DNA of 41,309 nt from Nonomuraea turkmeniaca. Lineage in GTDB: Bacteria > Actinomycetota > Actinomycetes > Streptosporangiales > Streptosporangiaceae. Of the stretch, positions 1-8,570 are shown one piece after another (position 1 is the first letter of the stretch; each line of letters begins with the position of its first letter). Below the pieces are notes generated by a model that was given only the letters and a program-made list of their open reading frames with translations, was not told the origin of the DNA and did no database searches. The DNA lies in contig NZ_VCKY01000080.1 in assembly GCF_005889735.1 (NCBI RefSeq), forward strand, positions 1 to 41,309, given 5' to 3'. The position numbers were made by a program, and so were the translations under genes.

Positions 1-2
1 CC

Positions 3-1685
3 CCCTACGCCCACCCCCACCAGTGGCAGGCCGACGTCCTGCTGCTGTCCCTCATGGCCGGCGGCGCGGCCGCGCTGCTGCTCAGCACGATCCTCGTCGC
101 GACCATGCTCAACAACCTCTTCACCCAGCAGATCCCGCAGATCGGCATCATGAAGGCGATCGGCGCGAGCTCCGGCCGCATCGCGCGCCTCTACCTGGCG
201 ATGATCCTGCTCGTGGCCGCGGCGGCGACCGCGCTCGCCCTCGTCCCCGCCACCCTGATCGGCCGCTACCTGCTCGGGATCCTCCTGGAGATCCTCGGCA
301 TCCAGCCCGACGATCTCGCCGCCCCCTGGTGGGCGTACGTGGTGATCATCGTCGCCGGACTCGGCCTGCCGACCCTGATGGCACTGGCGCCGCTGATCAG
401 GGCGAGCCGTGTCACCGTACGGGCGGCCATCGACCACCACGGCGGCCCCAAGCCGAGCGCGGCCACGGGCGTCATGGCCCGCCTGAGCCGCATGCCACGC
501 CTGGACCGGGGCCTGCTCATGGCGCTGCGCAACACGGTCCGGCGTCCCGCCCGGTTCTGGCTCTCGGTCGGCATGCTGGCCAGTGCGGGCGCGGTGTTCG
601 TCGCGGGCATGTCACTCAACGCCGGCACGCAAGCGGTGGAGGACCAACGCCGGCAGCAGCGCTACTGGGACGTCGAAGCGCAACTGGACGCGCCAGCCCG
701 TGAGGACGCGGTCACCCGGGCCGTACGCAACGTGCCGGGTGTCGCCCGCGTCGAGACATGGCAGCGCGCGCAGATCGGCATCGCCGGGCCGGGAGCGCTC
801 CCCTTCACCCGCACCTATCCCGACCAGGGACACGGCAGCGTCTCCGTCGACACCGTGCCCGCCGACCCGGTGTCCTCGCCCCCTGAGCTGCTGCAAGGCC
901 GCTGGCTGAACCCGGGGGAGACCGGCGCGGTCGTGCTCAGCCAGATCGTCCGCGACAACACCGTGCCGGGGCTCGGCGCAGGCGACACCGTGCGGCTGTT
1001 CATCGACGGCAAGCCCAGCACCTGGCGGATCGCCGGGCTCGTCGAGGAGAGAGAAGGCGCCGGCGGGGGCGCGTACACCACCGCCGCAGGCTTCGCCGCC
1101 GCCACCGGGCAGCCACCACTCGTCAACCAGCTCCGCGTCATCACCACCACCCACGACGAGCAGACCCGCGAAGCGGTCGCCGCCGCCGTCGACCGGGCGC
1201 TCTCCGGCGCGGGGATCGACGTGGGCACCGCCGCCTCGGTCAGCCGCACCAACGCCGCCTCCGCCGGCCACATGGGGCCCGTGCTCCTGGTCCTGCTCGG
1301 TGTCGCACTCCCACTCGGCGTGGTCGGCGCCATCGGACTGGCCTCCACCATGAGCGCCAACATCCTCGACCGCACCCGCGAGTTCGGCGTCATGCACGCG
1401 ATCGGCGCACGACCCAAGACCGTACGCCGGATCGTCGTCGCAGAAGGCGTCCTCCTCGCCCTGGCCGGGTGCGTGGCCGCGGTCCTCCCGGCGCTCGGGC
1501 TCACCGCCGTCCTCGGCACCGGACTGGGCAACCTGTTCACCAAGGCGCCGCTGCCCTTCCGCGTCTCGCTGCTCGCAGCCGGCATCTGGATCGTCCTGTC
1601 CGTCCTGGGCGCGATCCTGGCCACCGAAGCCGCCGCCGGACGCGCCTCGCGCATCACCGTCCGCGAGGCCCTCACCTACCTGTGA
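3..1685 (+). CDS. FtsX/MacB-like ABC transporter permease (5' end missing)
   Basis: Membrane component of an ABC transporter of the FtsX/MacB/LolE class. The reading frame is open to the left edge, so about 560 C-terminal residues are seen of an expected ~800 (the paralogue at 1836-4256 has 806). Visible are one FtsX core with the signature NNLFTQQIPQIGIMKAIGA followed by three hydrophobic spans, a second span near codon 190 (LSVGMLASAGAVFVAG), a large extracytoplasmic domain, and a second FtsX core (EFGVMHAIGARPKTVRRI) near the end. It closes with ASRITVREALTYL, identical to the tail of its convergent paralogue. Its ATPase must lie left of the window. Transport direction and substrate cannot be read from the sequence. 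Confidence 0.9.
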   Translation, partial: PYAHPHQWQADVLLLSLMAGGAAALLLSTILVATMLNNLFTQQIPQIGIMKAIGASSGRIARLYLAMILLVAAAATALALVPATLIGRYLLGILLEILGIQPDDLAAPWWAYVVIIVAGLGLPTLMALAPLIRASRVTVRAAIDHHGGPKPSAATGVMARLSRMPRLDRGLLMALRNTVRRPARFWLSVGMLASAGAVFVAGMSLNAGTQAVEDQRRQQRYWDVEAQLDAPAREDAVTRAVRNVPGVARVETWQRAQIGIAGPGALPFTRTYPDQGHGSVSVDTVPADPVSSPPELLQGRWLNPGETGAVVLSQIVRDNTVPGLGAGDTVRLFIDGKPSTWRIAGLVEEREGAGGGAYTTAAGFAAATGQPPLVNQLRVITTTHDEQTREAVAAAVDRALSGAGIDVGTAASVSRTNAASAGHMGPVLLVLLGVALPLGVVGAIGLASTMSANILDRTREFGVMHAIGARPKTVRRIVVAEGVLLALAGCVAAVLPALGLTAVLGTGLGNLFTKAPLPFRVSLLAAGIWIVLSVLGAILATEAAAGRASRITVREALTYL

Positions 1686-1713
1686 GATGGCCGGACATAG
1701 AGAAGGCTCGTCA

Positions 1714-1748
1714 TTTGGTGGTCCCGGCGCTCCGGTACAACCACCAGC
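1714..1748. terminator. possible bidirectional hairpin between convergent permease genes
   Basis: In the 150-bp gap between the two convergent permease genes, TGGTGGT (1716-1722) and ACCACCA (1740-1746) are perfect inverted arms. The loop between them contains two CCGG words that can pair inside it. There is no T-tract, which is common in high-GC actinomycetes. The call rests only on this inverted repeat and the tail-to-tail position. Confidence 0.3.
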
Positions 1749-1835
1749 CGATCAGCACATCCCACCACCAGGTGGATCACGACCCCTGGTCCCCGTTCGC
1801 GGCCACGGTCAGCGAGTTCGCTGCGAGCCGTCCGC

Positions 1836-4256
1836 TCAGAGGTAGGTGAGGGCTTCTCGGACGGTGATCCGGGAAGCGCGGGTCGCCGCGGCATCGGTGG
1901 CGAGGATGGAGCCCACGATGACGAGCGCCACCCAGATCCCGACGGCCGGCAAGGATACTCGGAACGGCAGCGCCGCCGACATGAACAGGTTGCCGAAACT
2001 GGCGCCGAGCACGGCGGTGAGCGCGAGCACCGGCAGCACGGCCACCAGGCAGCTCGCCAGGGCGAGGAAGACCCCTTCGGCCACGACGATGCGGCGCACG
2101 GTCTTGGGTCGTGCGCCGATCGCGTGCATGACGCCGAACTCCCTGGTTCGGTCGAGCACGTTGGCGCTCATGGTGGAGGCCAGCCCGATGGCGCCGATCA
2201 CGCCGAGAGGCAGGGCGATGCCCAGCAGGATCACGATCACCGGGCCGAGGTGGCCTTCACTGATGGCCTGGTTGCGGCTGACCGAGTTGGCGGCTGCCAC
2301 CGTGAAACCCGCGCCGGAGAGCGCCGCGTCGACGGCATCGGCGACGGCGGTGCGGGTCCGCTCGTCCGTGTCGGTGGTGGCGAGGCGGAGCTGGTCAACC
2401 TGCACGGGCTGTCCCATGGCCTGGGCGAACCCTTCGGCGGTGGTGAAGATGTCGCCCTCGCGCTCGCCGGCGATGCCGACGACGCGCCAGCTGCTCGATG
2501 TCCCGCCTGCGTACAGGGTCACGGTGTCGCCGGCCGTGACGTCAGGGACGGTGGTGTCCCGGAGGTTCTGGTTGAGGACGATCGCGCCGGTCTCCCCAGG
2601 TTCGAGCCAGCGGCCCTCTGCCATGGGGGGCGGCGTGAACATGGCGTCGCCCGCGGGCACCGCGTCCAGCATGACGCGCCCGTGCCCCTGGTCAGGATAG
2701 GTACGAGTGACCGGAATCTGTCCCCGCGCGGCCACGCCCGCCTCCGCGCTGTTCCAGCCTTCGACCCGCGCCACGCCGGGCACCCGCCGTACCAGATCGG
2801 TGACCTCCCGCATGGCGGCAGGCTCGGCGAGCCGCACGCTCACATCCCAGTAGCGCCGGGCCGCCCGCTCCTCCTCCACCGCCTGCACGCTGGTGCCCAG
2901 CGACATCCCGGAGACGAACACCATCGCCGCGCAGGCCAGCAGCCCCACCGAGAGCAGGAAACGGGTGGGGCGTCGGATGGTGTTGCGCAGCGCCATGAGC
3001 AGCCCGCGATCCAGGCCGCGCAGGCGGCTCAGCCGGGCGACCACGCCGCTCGGGTTCGAGGCGCCGCCGTGGTGGTCGATCGCCGCTCTGACGGTGGTAC
3101 GGCTGGCCTTGACCAGGGGTATCAGGCTGATCAGCGGTGGCAGGGCGAGCCCGGCCAGCAGGATCAGTGCGTAGGTCCACCACGGCGCGGCCAGGCTGGT
3201 GGCCTCGATGCCGAGGTTCTGGAGCGAGGATTCCAGGCGATCGCGCCCGAGCAGGACGGCCGGCAACAGCGCGAGAAGGGTGGCGACCGCGGCCACCACC
3301 AGCGTCATCACCAGGTAGAGGCGCGCGATCCGACCCGACCTGGCACCGATGGCCTTCATGATGCCGATCTGCGGGATCTGCTGAGTGAACAGCGTGTTGA
3401 GCATGGTCGCGACCAGGATCGAGCTCAACAGCAGCGCCAGAGCCGCCCCGGCCAGCAGCGAGCCCATCAACGCGTCGGACTGCCACTGGTGCGGATGCGC
3501 GTACGGCCTGGGAGCCTGGATCTCCCTGACCGCCACACGCTGCTCGTCCTGCAGCCACCGAGCGATGTCACCGGCCATCGCCACCACGGTGTCCCGGTTC
3601 GGGGTGGGCACGTCCTGGCCTGGCTCGGCGACCTGGATCTTCAGCTGGTCCAGCAGGGGAGTGGCCAGCGACGCCGTGGACAGGTAGCCGAACCCCTTCT
3701 GCTCCTGACGTGAGGGCGCCAGGCTCGGGTCGTAGACGGCGCCCGCCACGCGCAGCCGTACCGGTTCGCTCCCGGGTGCGGTCACGGTCACCGTGTCACC
3801 CACGGTCACACCCAGCAGGGGCAGGGAGTCGCGCCGGATGAGGACGTCCCCCGCCGCGGGCGGCCAGCCGGCAGATGGTTGCCGCACGTCGAACCTGGCC
3901 ATCCGCATCGGGTCCTGTGGCGCGGCCAGGAACACCTGAAGGGGGATCGTCTTTCCTACGATCTGGCCGGTGAACTGGCCGCGCCCGGTCGCCTCCAGGA
4001 CTCCGCCGCGTTCGCGAGCCGCGGCCGCCAGCGCCGCCATCCGCTCCGGCGGGAGGCCCTTCTGCAGCACGATCGTGGCCGACGCGGGCCCGGTGCTCAT
4101 GTACGCGCCGGTGGTCTCCCTGCCGACGGACGCCCACGCGCTCAGAATGCCGCCGAACACCGTCAGGCTGACCGCGATCGCGATCACCATCAGCACGAAC
4201 CGCGACCACGAGGCCCGCAGGTCCCTCCGCAGCTTCACCGCCATCAGGCCACTCAT
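1836..4256 (-). CDS. FtsX/MacB-like ABC transporter permease, 806 aa
   Basis: Full-length duplicated-core FtsX-type permease. It has an N-terminal membrane span (about residues 20-42), a first extracytoplasmic domain, a first FtsX core of three spans with LFTQQIPQIGIMKAIGAR near residues 290-310, a span near 430-450, a second extracytoplasmic domain and a C-terminal FtsX core with EFGVMHAIGARPKTVRRIV. Its ATG overlaps the TGA of the upstream ATPase gene by 4 bp (ATGA), so the two are translationally coupled and form one transporter. Proteins of this class usually act mechanically on lipids, lipoproteins, peptides or antibiotics at the cell surface; the substrate here is unknown. It is closely related to the convergent gene at the left edge, an inverted duplication. 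Confidence 0.93.
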   Translation of the reverse strand: MSGLMAVKLRRDLRASWSRFVLMVIAIAVSLTVFGGILSAWASVGRETTGAYMSTGPASATIVLQKGLPPERMAALAAAARERGGVLEATGRGQFTGQIVGKTIPLQVFLAAPQDPMRMARFDVRQPSAGWPPAAGDVLIRRDSLPLLGVTVGDTVTVTAPGSEPVRLRVAGAVYDPSLAPSRQEQKGFGYLSTASLATPLLDQLKIQVAEPGQDVPTPNRDTVVAMAGDIARWLQDEQRVAVREIQAPRPYAHPHQWQSDALMGSLLAGAALALLLSSILVATMLNTLFTQQIPQIGIMKAIGARSGRIARLYLVMTLVVAAVATLLALLPAVLLGRDRLESSLQNLGIEATSLAAPWWTYALILLAGLALPPLISLIPLVKASRTTVRAAIDHHGGASNPSGVVARLSRLRGLDRGLLMALRNTIRRPTRFLLSVGLLACAAMVFVSGMSLGTSVQAVEEERAARRYWDVSVRLAEPAAMREVTDLVRRVPGVARVEGWNSAEAGVAARGQIPVTRTYPDQGHGRVMLDAVPAGDAMFTPPPMAEGRWLEPGETGAIVLNQNLRDTTVPDVTAGDTVTLYAGGTSSSWRVVGIAGEREGDIFTTAEGFAQAMGQPVQVDQLRLATTDTDERTRTAVADAVDAALSGAGFTVAAANSVSRNQAISEGHLGPVIVILLGIALPLGVIGAIGLASTMSANVLDRTREFGVMHAIGARPKTVRRIVVAEGVFLALASCLVAVLPVLALTAVLGASFGNLFMSAALPFRVSLPAVGIWVALVIVGSILATDAAATRASRITVREALTYL

Positions 4257-4957
4257 GCGGTCACCGCCTCCTCGCCGGTGACGATGCGGCCGTCGGCGAG
4301 GACGATCTCCCGGCCGACGATCGACCGGATGTCACGTTCGTGGGTGACCACGACGATGGTCCGGCCTTCGGTGTTCAGGTCGGCGAACACCTCCAGCACG
4401 GCCCCGGCCGTGTGCGAGTCGAGATTGCCCGTCGGCTCGTCGGCCAGCAGCAGCGGCGGATCATTGGCCAGCGCTCTGGCGATCGCCGCACGCTGCTGCT
4501 GCCCACCCGACAAGGTGGCGGGCAGCTTGCCCGCCTGGTCCCCGACGCCCACCCGTTCCAGCAACTCCTGCGCGCGGTCGCGGCGCTGATGCGCTGGGAT
4601 CTTCCCGGCGAAGTCCATCGGGAGCATCACGTTCTCGACCACGGTCAGCGTGGGCAGCAGTTGGAAGAACTGGAACACCAGGCCGACGTTGCGTCCCCGC
4701 CACTCGGCCAGCCCTGATTCCGACAGCCCGCCGAGATCGGCCCCCGCGACTCGGACGATCCCGGACGTCGGCCGGTCGATCCCGGCCAGCAGATTGAGCA
4801 AGGTCGTCTTGCCGCTCCCAGAGCGACCCACGACCGCGACGAACTCTCCCGTCTCGATGGTCAGGCTGAGGTGATCGACGGCGACGACGTCACCCTCGCC
4901 CAGCGGGTACGTCTTCACCACGTCGACGACTTCGATCTCCGGTCCCGTCGTGATCAT
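4253..4957 (-). CDS. ABC transporter ATP-binding protein (LolD/MacB type), 234 aa
   Basis: Cytoplasmic ATPase that would power the FtsX-type permease encoded directly downstream. From the ATG at 4957 it reads MITTGPEIEVVDVVKTYPLG, then Walker A GRSGSGKTT (about residues 39-47), a Q-loop (LVFQFFQLLPTL), signature LSGGQQQR, Walker B LLLADEPTGN and switch histidine in VVVTHE. The LFQ..QLLPTLTVxENVxLP pattern is typical of the MacB/LolD subfamily. This start was chosen over upstream in-frame codons because it forms an ATGA overlap with the preceding small gene and fits the family length. Its own stop overlaps the permease start in the same way. Confidence 0.95.
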   Translation of the reverse strand: MITTGPEIEVVDVVKTYPLGEGDVVAVDHLSLTIETGEFVAVVGRSGSGKTTLLNLLAGIDRPTSGIVRVAGADLGGLSESGLAEWRGRNVGLVFQFFQLLPTLTVVENVMLPMDFAGKIPAHQRRDRAQELLERVGVGDQAGKLPATLSGGQQQRAAIARALANDPPLLLADEPTGNLDSHTAGAVLEVFADLNTEGRTIVVVTHERDIRSIVGREIVLADGRIVTGEEAVTA

Positions 4958-5160
4958 TGGTGGCCTCCCGTCGGCGGGGTGTGCGTGCGTGGGGCAGGGC
5001 CGCCCGTCGAGATGTGCGGCGGCGGGGTATGCCCACCGCCGCTGAAGACGCCGGTGACCGCCATGACGACGATCACCAGGCTGACGACGACGGTCACGAG
5101 CGCCGCCAGTTTCACCCACCGCGGTAAGCCGGTTCTTTCCCGGCCGTAGCGATCAAGCAT
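4954..5160 (-). CDS. small single-span membrane protein, 68 aa
   Basis: First gene of the transporter operon. Residues 1-16 are basic (MLDRYGRERTGLPRW), residues 17-40 form one hydrophobic span, and the rest is a Gly/Pro/His/Thr-rich tail (GGGHTPPPH, HTPPTGGH). The charge pattern suggests the tail faces outside. An AAGGAG ribosome site lies 9 nt before the ATG, and the TGA overlaps the ATG of the ATPase gene (ATGA), so co-translation with the transporter is likely. I do not recognise a named family. It may be an accessory or sensing subunit of the transporter. The four histidines in the tail might bind metal, but that is speculation. Confidence 0.75.
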   Translation of the reverse strand: MLDRYGRERTGLPRWVKLAALVTVVVSLVIVVMAVTGVFSGGGHTPPPHISTGGPAPRTHTPPTGGHQ

Positions 5161-5217
5161 GCGAGCCTTCTCCTTCGCGAGCTGTCAGGGGGTCGTCGCT
5201 CCTGTGTAGCGAGAGAC

Positions 5218-5256
5218 CTTGAGCCCGCTTTGAGGCCGCTTTAAGAAGTCTCTAAG
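5218..5256. promoter_or_regulatory. four 11-bp-phased direct repeats, probable response-regulator operator
   Basis: CTTGAG (5218), TTTGAG (5229), TTTAAG (5240) and TCTAAG (5251) follow one another at exactly 11-bp spacing, one helical turn, as expected for tandem OmpR-family dimers. The block lies 58-96 nt upstream of the 68-aa membrane protein start and overlaps the sensor-kinase stop codon. The same repeat type precedes the response regulator gene (7279-7306), which supports control by that regulator. Confidence 0.6.
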
Positions 5257-6571
5257 TTCGGGAATCGACCGGCAGCCGCAGCACGAACAACGCGCCTCCG
5301 CCGGTCGCGGTCGTGGCCGTCACGGTGCCGTGGTGGTGGTCGGCGACCTGCTTCACAATGGCCAGCCCGAGCCCAGACCCTGGCAGGGTCCGAGCGTTGG
5401 GGGAGCGGTAGAAGCGCTCGAAGACATGCGGAAGATCGGCTGCATCGATGCCTGGCCCATGATCGCGCACGATCACCATTCCAGCGCGTACCGCGATCTC
5501 CACCGCCGCCCCCGGCGGGCTCCACTTGGCCGCATTGTCGATCAGATTCGACACCGCGCGCGTCAGCCGACCGAAAGCGCCCCGGACCAGAGCCGGCTCG
5601 CTCTCCACCTTCAGCTCCACCGACGGATGGTCGCGCCGGGCGATCTCGACAACCCTGCGAACCACCTCGTCGAGATCGACGAGCGCGAATGGCTCCTCCT
5701 GCCCCTCGCCGCGCGCCAGCTCCACCAGATCGCCGACGAGCCGGGTGAGTTCACCGATCTGCGCCACGGTGTCCCGGATGAGCATGGCCCGATCTTCACG
5801 TGGCAGCTCGTCGGCGCGTGCCAGCACCTCCACGTTGGTACGCACGGTGGCCAGGGGCGTCCGCAACTCGTGTGAGGCATCCGCCACGAGTTGATGCTGC
5901 CGCGCCAGCGACTCGCTCAGCGCGTCCAGCATCGTGTTGAAGCTGGCCGCCAGCCGCCCCAGATCATCCCCGCCCGGCACCGCGATGTGATGCGACAGGT
6001 CCCTGGTCCGCGCCACCAGATCGGCGGCTTCGGCCACCCGCTGCACCGGGGCCACCGCAGCCGCCGCCACCAACCTCCCGACCACCGTGGCCAGTCCGAC
6101 CGCGGCCACGGTGATGACCGCAAGCGTCAGAAGCAACTGGTGCAGAGCCTGTTCCACCTCGCTCAACGACCGCCCCACCTCGAGCACGGTCCCGTCACCC
6201 GCCGACCTGGCCAGCACCCGCACCGGCGCGCCGTCGACCTCGACGTCGAAGAAGGCCTCCGCTCGCTCGCCACGTGCGACCGAGAGGACCTCGCCGGTCA
6301 CCGGCAGCCGTCGCCCCGCGAACACCGAGACGACGCTGCCGTCCCGCTCCACCACCTGCTTGAACACGTCCCGCACCAGCGGCACGTCCCGCAAGGCGTC
6401 AGAGGATTGGACCGAGAACAGATGCGGCTGCGCCGTCACGTGACGGAGCGAATCGTCGATCTTGCCCCGCAGGTTGCCCCGCTCCACGACGTACACCACG
6501 ACCGACACCGCCACGACCGCGAGCAGCACGGCAAAGCCGGCCGCGACCGTGACCCGGGTCCGCAAGGTCAC
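5252..6571 (-). CDS. two-component sensor histidine kinase, 439 aa
   Basis: Membrane-bound sensor kinase. It has a first transmembrane helix at residues 8-30, an extracytoplasmic sensor domain of about 115 residues, a second helix around 146-170, a HAMP linker (about 170-222), and a HisKA domain with DASHELRTPL, in which His234 is the expected phosphorylation site. The catalytic domain shows the N box (NLIDNAAKWSPPG), G1 (DHGPGID), F box (FERFYR) and G2 (GSGLGLAIVK). The GTG start overlaps the regulator's TGA (GTGA), so it is coupled to the response regulator. Architecture resembles MprB/BaeS-like kinases that watch the cell envelope. The signal is unknown, but the linked FtsX-type transporter suggests an envelope or peptide stress. 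Confidence 0.94.
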   Translation of the reverse strand: MTLRTRVTVAAGFAVLLAVVAVSVVVYVVERGNLRGKIDDSLRHVTAQPHLFSVQSSDALRDVPLVRDVFKQVVERDGSVVSVFAGRRLPVTGEVLSVARGERAEAFFDVEVDGAPVRVLARSAGDGTVLEVGRSLSEVEQALHQLLLTLAVITVAAVGLATVVGRLVAAAAVAPVQRVAEAADLVARTRDLSHHIAVPGGDDLGRLAASFNTMLDALSESLARQHQLVADASHELRTPLATVRTNVEVLARADELPREDRAMLIRDTVAQIGELTRLVGDLVELARGEGQEEPFALVDLDEVVRRVVEIARRDHPSVELKVESEPALVRGAFGRLTRAVSNLIDNAAKWSPPGAAVEIAVRAGMVIVRDHGPGIDAADLPHVFERFYRSPNARTLPGSGLGLAIVKQVADHHHGTVTATTATGGGALFVLRLPVDSRT

Positions 6572-7245
6572 GCGCCACGCAGCACGAACCCCACCCCACG
6601 CACGGTGTGGATCATGCGCGTCTCACCTCCCGCCTCCGTCTTACGCCGCAGGTAACCGACGTACACATCCAGCGTGTTCGACTCGCCCGCGTCCTCGAAC
6701 CCCCACACCCGCTCCCAGATCGACTCCCGGGTCAGCACCGTCCCGGGATTACGCATCAGCAGCTCCAGCAGCGCGAACTCGGTCCGCGTCAGCTCCATCG
6801 CCCGCTCACCGCGCGCCACCTGCCGGGTCCGCGGGTTCAGCTCCAGATCATCGACCCGCAAGCACCCCTCATGCTCGGGATAGCTCCGCCGCACCAACGC
6901 ACGAATGCGCGCCAGTAACTCTTCCAAGGCGAACGGCTTGGTCAGATAGTCATCGGCCCCCGCGTCCAGCCCCAGCACCCGATCGGACACCGTGTCCCTG
7001 GCCGTCAGCATGAGAACGGGCGTCCGATCACCCCTTTCCCGCAGGCGCCGGCACACGGTGACACCGTCCAGCACCGGCATCAGCACATCCAGCACGACCA
7101 CGTCCGCCCGCAGTCCCGCCAGCCGCGCCAGCGCATCGCCTCCGTCGCCGGCGAGCTCGACCTCGTACCCCTCCAACCGCAGAGCACGCCGTACGGCATT
7201 GCGCAGAGCCTCGTCGTCATCGACCAACAACACCCGCACCGGCAT
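6568..7245 (-). CDS. OmpR/PhoB-family response regulator, 225 aa
   Basis: DNA-binding partner of the adjacent kinase. The receiver domain (residues 1-115) has the acidic triad DDD at 9-11, phospho-acceptor Asp53 in VVVLDVLMP, Thr82 and Lys104 (LTKPF). The C-terminal winged helix (about 130-225) has LTRTEFALLELLMRNPGTVLTRE and ends TVRGVGFVLRGA. The ATG at 7245 has GGAGG 7 nt upstream; the longer in-frame extension is GC-rich non-coding-like sequence and was rejected. Phased CTTGAG repeats at 7279-7306 suggest autoregulation, and matching repeats at 5218-5256 suggest control of the transporter operon. It is similar in layout to MprA, but orthology is not claimed. Confidence 0.95.
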   Translation of the reverse strand: MPVRVLLVDDDEALRNAVRRALRLEGYEVELAGDGGDALARLAGLRADVVVLDVLMPVLDGVTVCRRLRERGDRTPVLMLTARDTVSDRVLGLDAGADDYLTKPFALEELLARIRALVRRSYPEHEGCLRVDDLELNPRTRQVARGERAMELTRTEFALLELLMRNPGTVLTRESIWERVWGFEDAGESNTLDVYVGYLRRKTEAGGETRMIHTVRGVGFVLRGA

Positions 7246-7278
7246 CCCAAGCCCTCCACCCACATCAAAGCGCGCCGT

Positions 7279-7306
7279 CTTGAGCCGAGCTTGAGTGCAC
7301 CTTAAG
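7279..7306. promoter_or_regulatory. three 11-bp-phased direct repeats upstream of the response regulator
   Basis: CTTGAG (7279), CTTGAG (7290) and CTTAAG (7301) recur at exactly 11 bp, 34-61 nt upstream of the response regulator ATG. They match the set at 5218-5256. This is probably an autoregulatory operator for the OmpR-type regulator; binding itself is inferred. Confidence 0.6.
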
Positions 7307-7465
7307 AGAATCATGTGAAATCGGCTTGCGCCGTTGTGCGCACGGCTGCAGGGGAAGCCTCGGCCGCGCACTCCGCCGAAGCGGCTCGCCGGGCACGCAC
7401 CGCAGGCCGGCTCCGCCTCACACGACGGCGCATAGCCCCAGGGACTTCTTCCCACCTGCCGGTCG

Positions 7466-7490
7466 GCGAGCGGCACAGCAGGCCGCTTGC
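7466..7490 (-). terminator. hairpin after the CDF exporter gene
   Basis: GCGAGCGGC (7466-7474) and GCCGCTTGC (7482-7490) form a 9-bp stem with one G-U pair and a 7-nt loop, 13 nt beyond the stop of the minus-strand exporter gene. There is no U-tract. The rest of 7311-7502 shows no gene. Confidence 0.45.
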
Positions 7491-7502
7491 TCCGAGACCG
7501 GC

Positions 7503-8564
7503 TCAGGGCGGCGGAGTCGCAGGGCTGACGTGGACGAGGGCGTCGACCAGTTTGGGGACGCCGTTGAGCAGGGCCTTCCGGGCATGATGGGCGACATGGT
7601 GGGCTTCGGAGAAGGAGAGGCTCTCGGTGGCGCGAATGGAGACCTCCGAGCGCAGGCGGTGGCCCACCCACCGCATCCGGATGTTGTCCACTGCGGCGAC
7701 CTCGGGGACCGAGGAGAGGACCTCCTCGGCGCGGGAGATCAGCGCGGGATCAACGCTGTCCATCAGCCGCCGGTAGATCTCCTTGGCGGCGGTGGTCAGG
7801 ACCATGACGATGGCCGCGCAGATGATCAGCCCGACGATCGGGTCTGCCAGAGGGAAACCCAGGGCGACGCCGGCCGCGCTGAAAACCACCGCCAGGGAGG
7901 TGAGCCCGTCGGTGCGGGCATGGAGCCCGTCGGCTACCAGGGCGGCGGAGCCGATGCGTCGTCCCACCCGGATGCGGTAGACGGCCACGAGTTCGTTGCC
8001 GGCGAATCCGATGAGTCCCGCGGCGAAGACCCAGCCCACGTTGGTGATTTCCTGCGGGTCGATGAGCCTGCGGATGGACTCGTATCCGGCCAGTGCGGCC
8101 GAGCCCGCGATGGTCAGCACGATGAAGATTCCCGCGATGTCCTCCGCCCTGCCGTAGCCGTAGGTGTAGCGGCGGTTGGCGGCACGTCGTCCCAGGACGA
8201 AGGCGAACCACAGCGGTACCGCGGTGAGGGCGTCGGCGAAGTTGTGCACGGTGTCGGCCAGCAGGGCCACCGATCCGCTGATCGCGACGATCACTACCTG
8301 GAGTAAGGCGGTGACCCCGAGGCCGATAAGGCTGATCTTCAAAGCACGGATGCCCTCGGCGCTGCTCTCCAGCGCCTCGTCCAGAGAGTCCGAGGCGTCG
8401 TGGGAATGGGGGGTGAAAAGGTGCCGTACGCCCGACCAAAGGCTGCGAATGGCACCGCCGCCGTACCCGTGCCCGTGCCCGTGGCCATGTCCGTGCGCGT
8501 GGCCATGTCCGTGCCCGTGCTCGCGTGCTGCATGCCGATCCTGTTGAGTCATCGAGGTGTCCAC
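7503..8564 (-). CDS. cation diffusion facilitator (CDF) metal exporter, 353 aa
   Basis: Proton-coupled efflux pump for a divalent metal such as Zn(II), Co(II) or Fe(II), in the cytoplasmic membrane. Residues 16-33 are a run of alternating His and Gly, a metal-sensing or metal-buffering tail. Six membrane helices follow (about 75-260). The transport-site HxxxD pairs are visible as HNFAD (His107-Asp111) and HARTD (His215-Asp219). The C-terminal cytoplasmic domain (about 265-345) has further histidines (HHVAHH) that would form the dimer metal site. The gene can start at GTG 8564 or ATG 8552; neither has a strong ribosome site. It begins only 6 bp after the PIG-L-like gene, so the two probably share a transcript. 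No ArsR/MerR-type metalloregulator is adjacent. Confidence 0.92.
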   Translation of the reverse strand: MDTSMTQQDRHAAREHGHGHGHAHGHGHGHGHGYGGGAIRSLWSGVRHLFTPHSHDASDSLDEALESSAEGIRALKISLIGLGVTALLQVVIVAISGSVALLADTVHNFADALTAVPLWFAFVLGRRAANRRYTYGYGRAEDIAGIFIVLTIAGSAALAGYESIRRLIDPQEITNVGWVFAAGLIGFAGNELVAVYRIRVGRRIGSAALVADGLHARTDGLTSLAVVFSAAGVALGFPLADPIVGLIICAAIVMVLTTAAKEIYRRLMDSVDPALISRAEEVLSSVPEVAAVDNIRMRWVGHRLRSEVSIRATESLSFSEAHHVAHHARKALLNGVPKLVDALVHVSPATPPP

Positions 8565-8570
8565 TCGCGG

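Noticed and set aside
7246..7671. N-terminal extension of the response regulator
   Set aside because: It would cover the phased operator repeats and adds Arg/Pro-rich sequence before a standard receiver-domain start.
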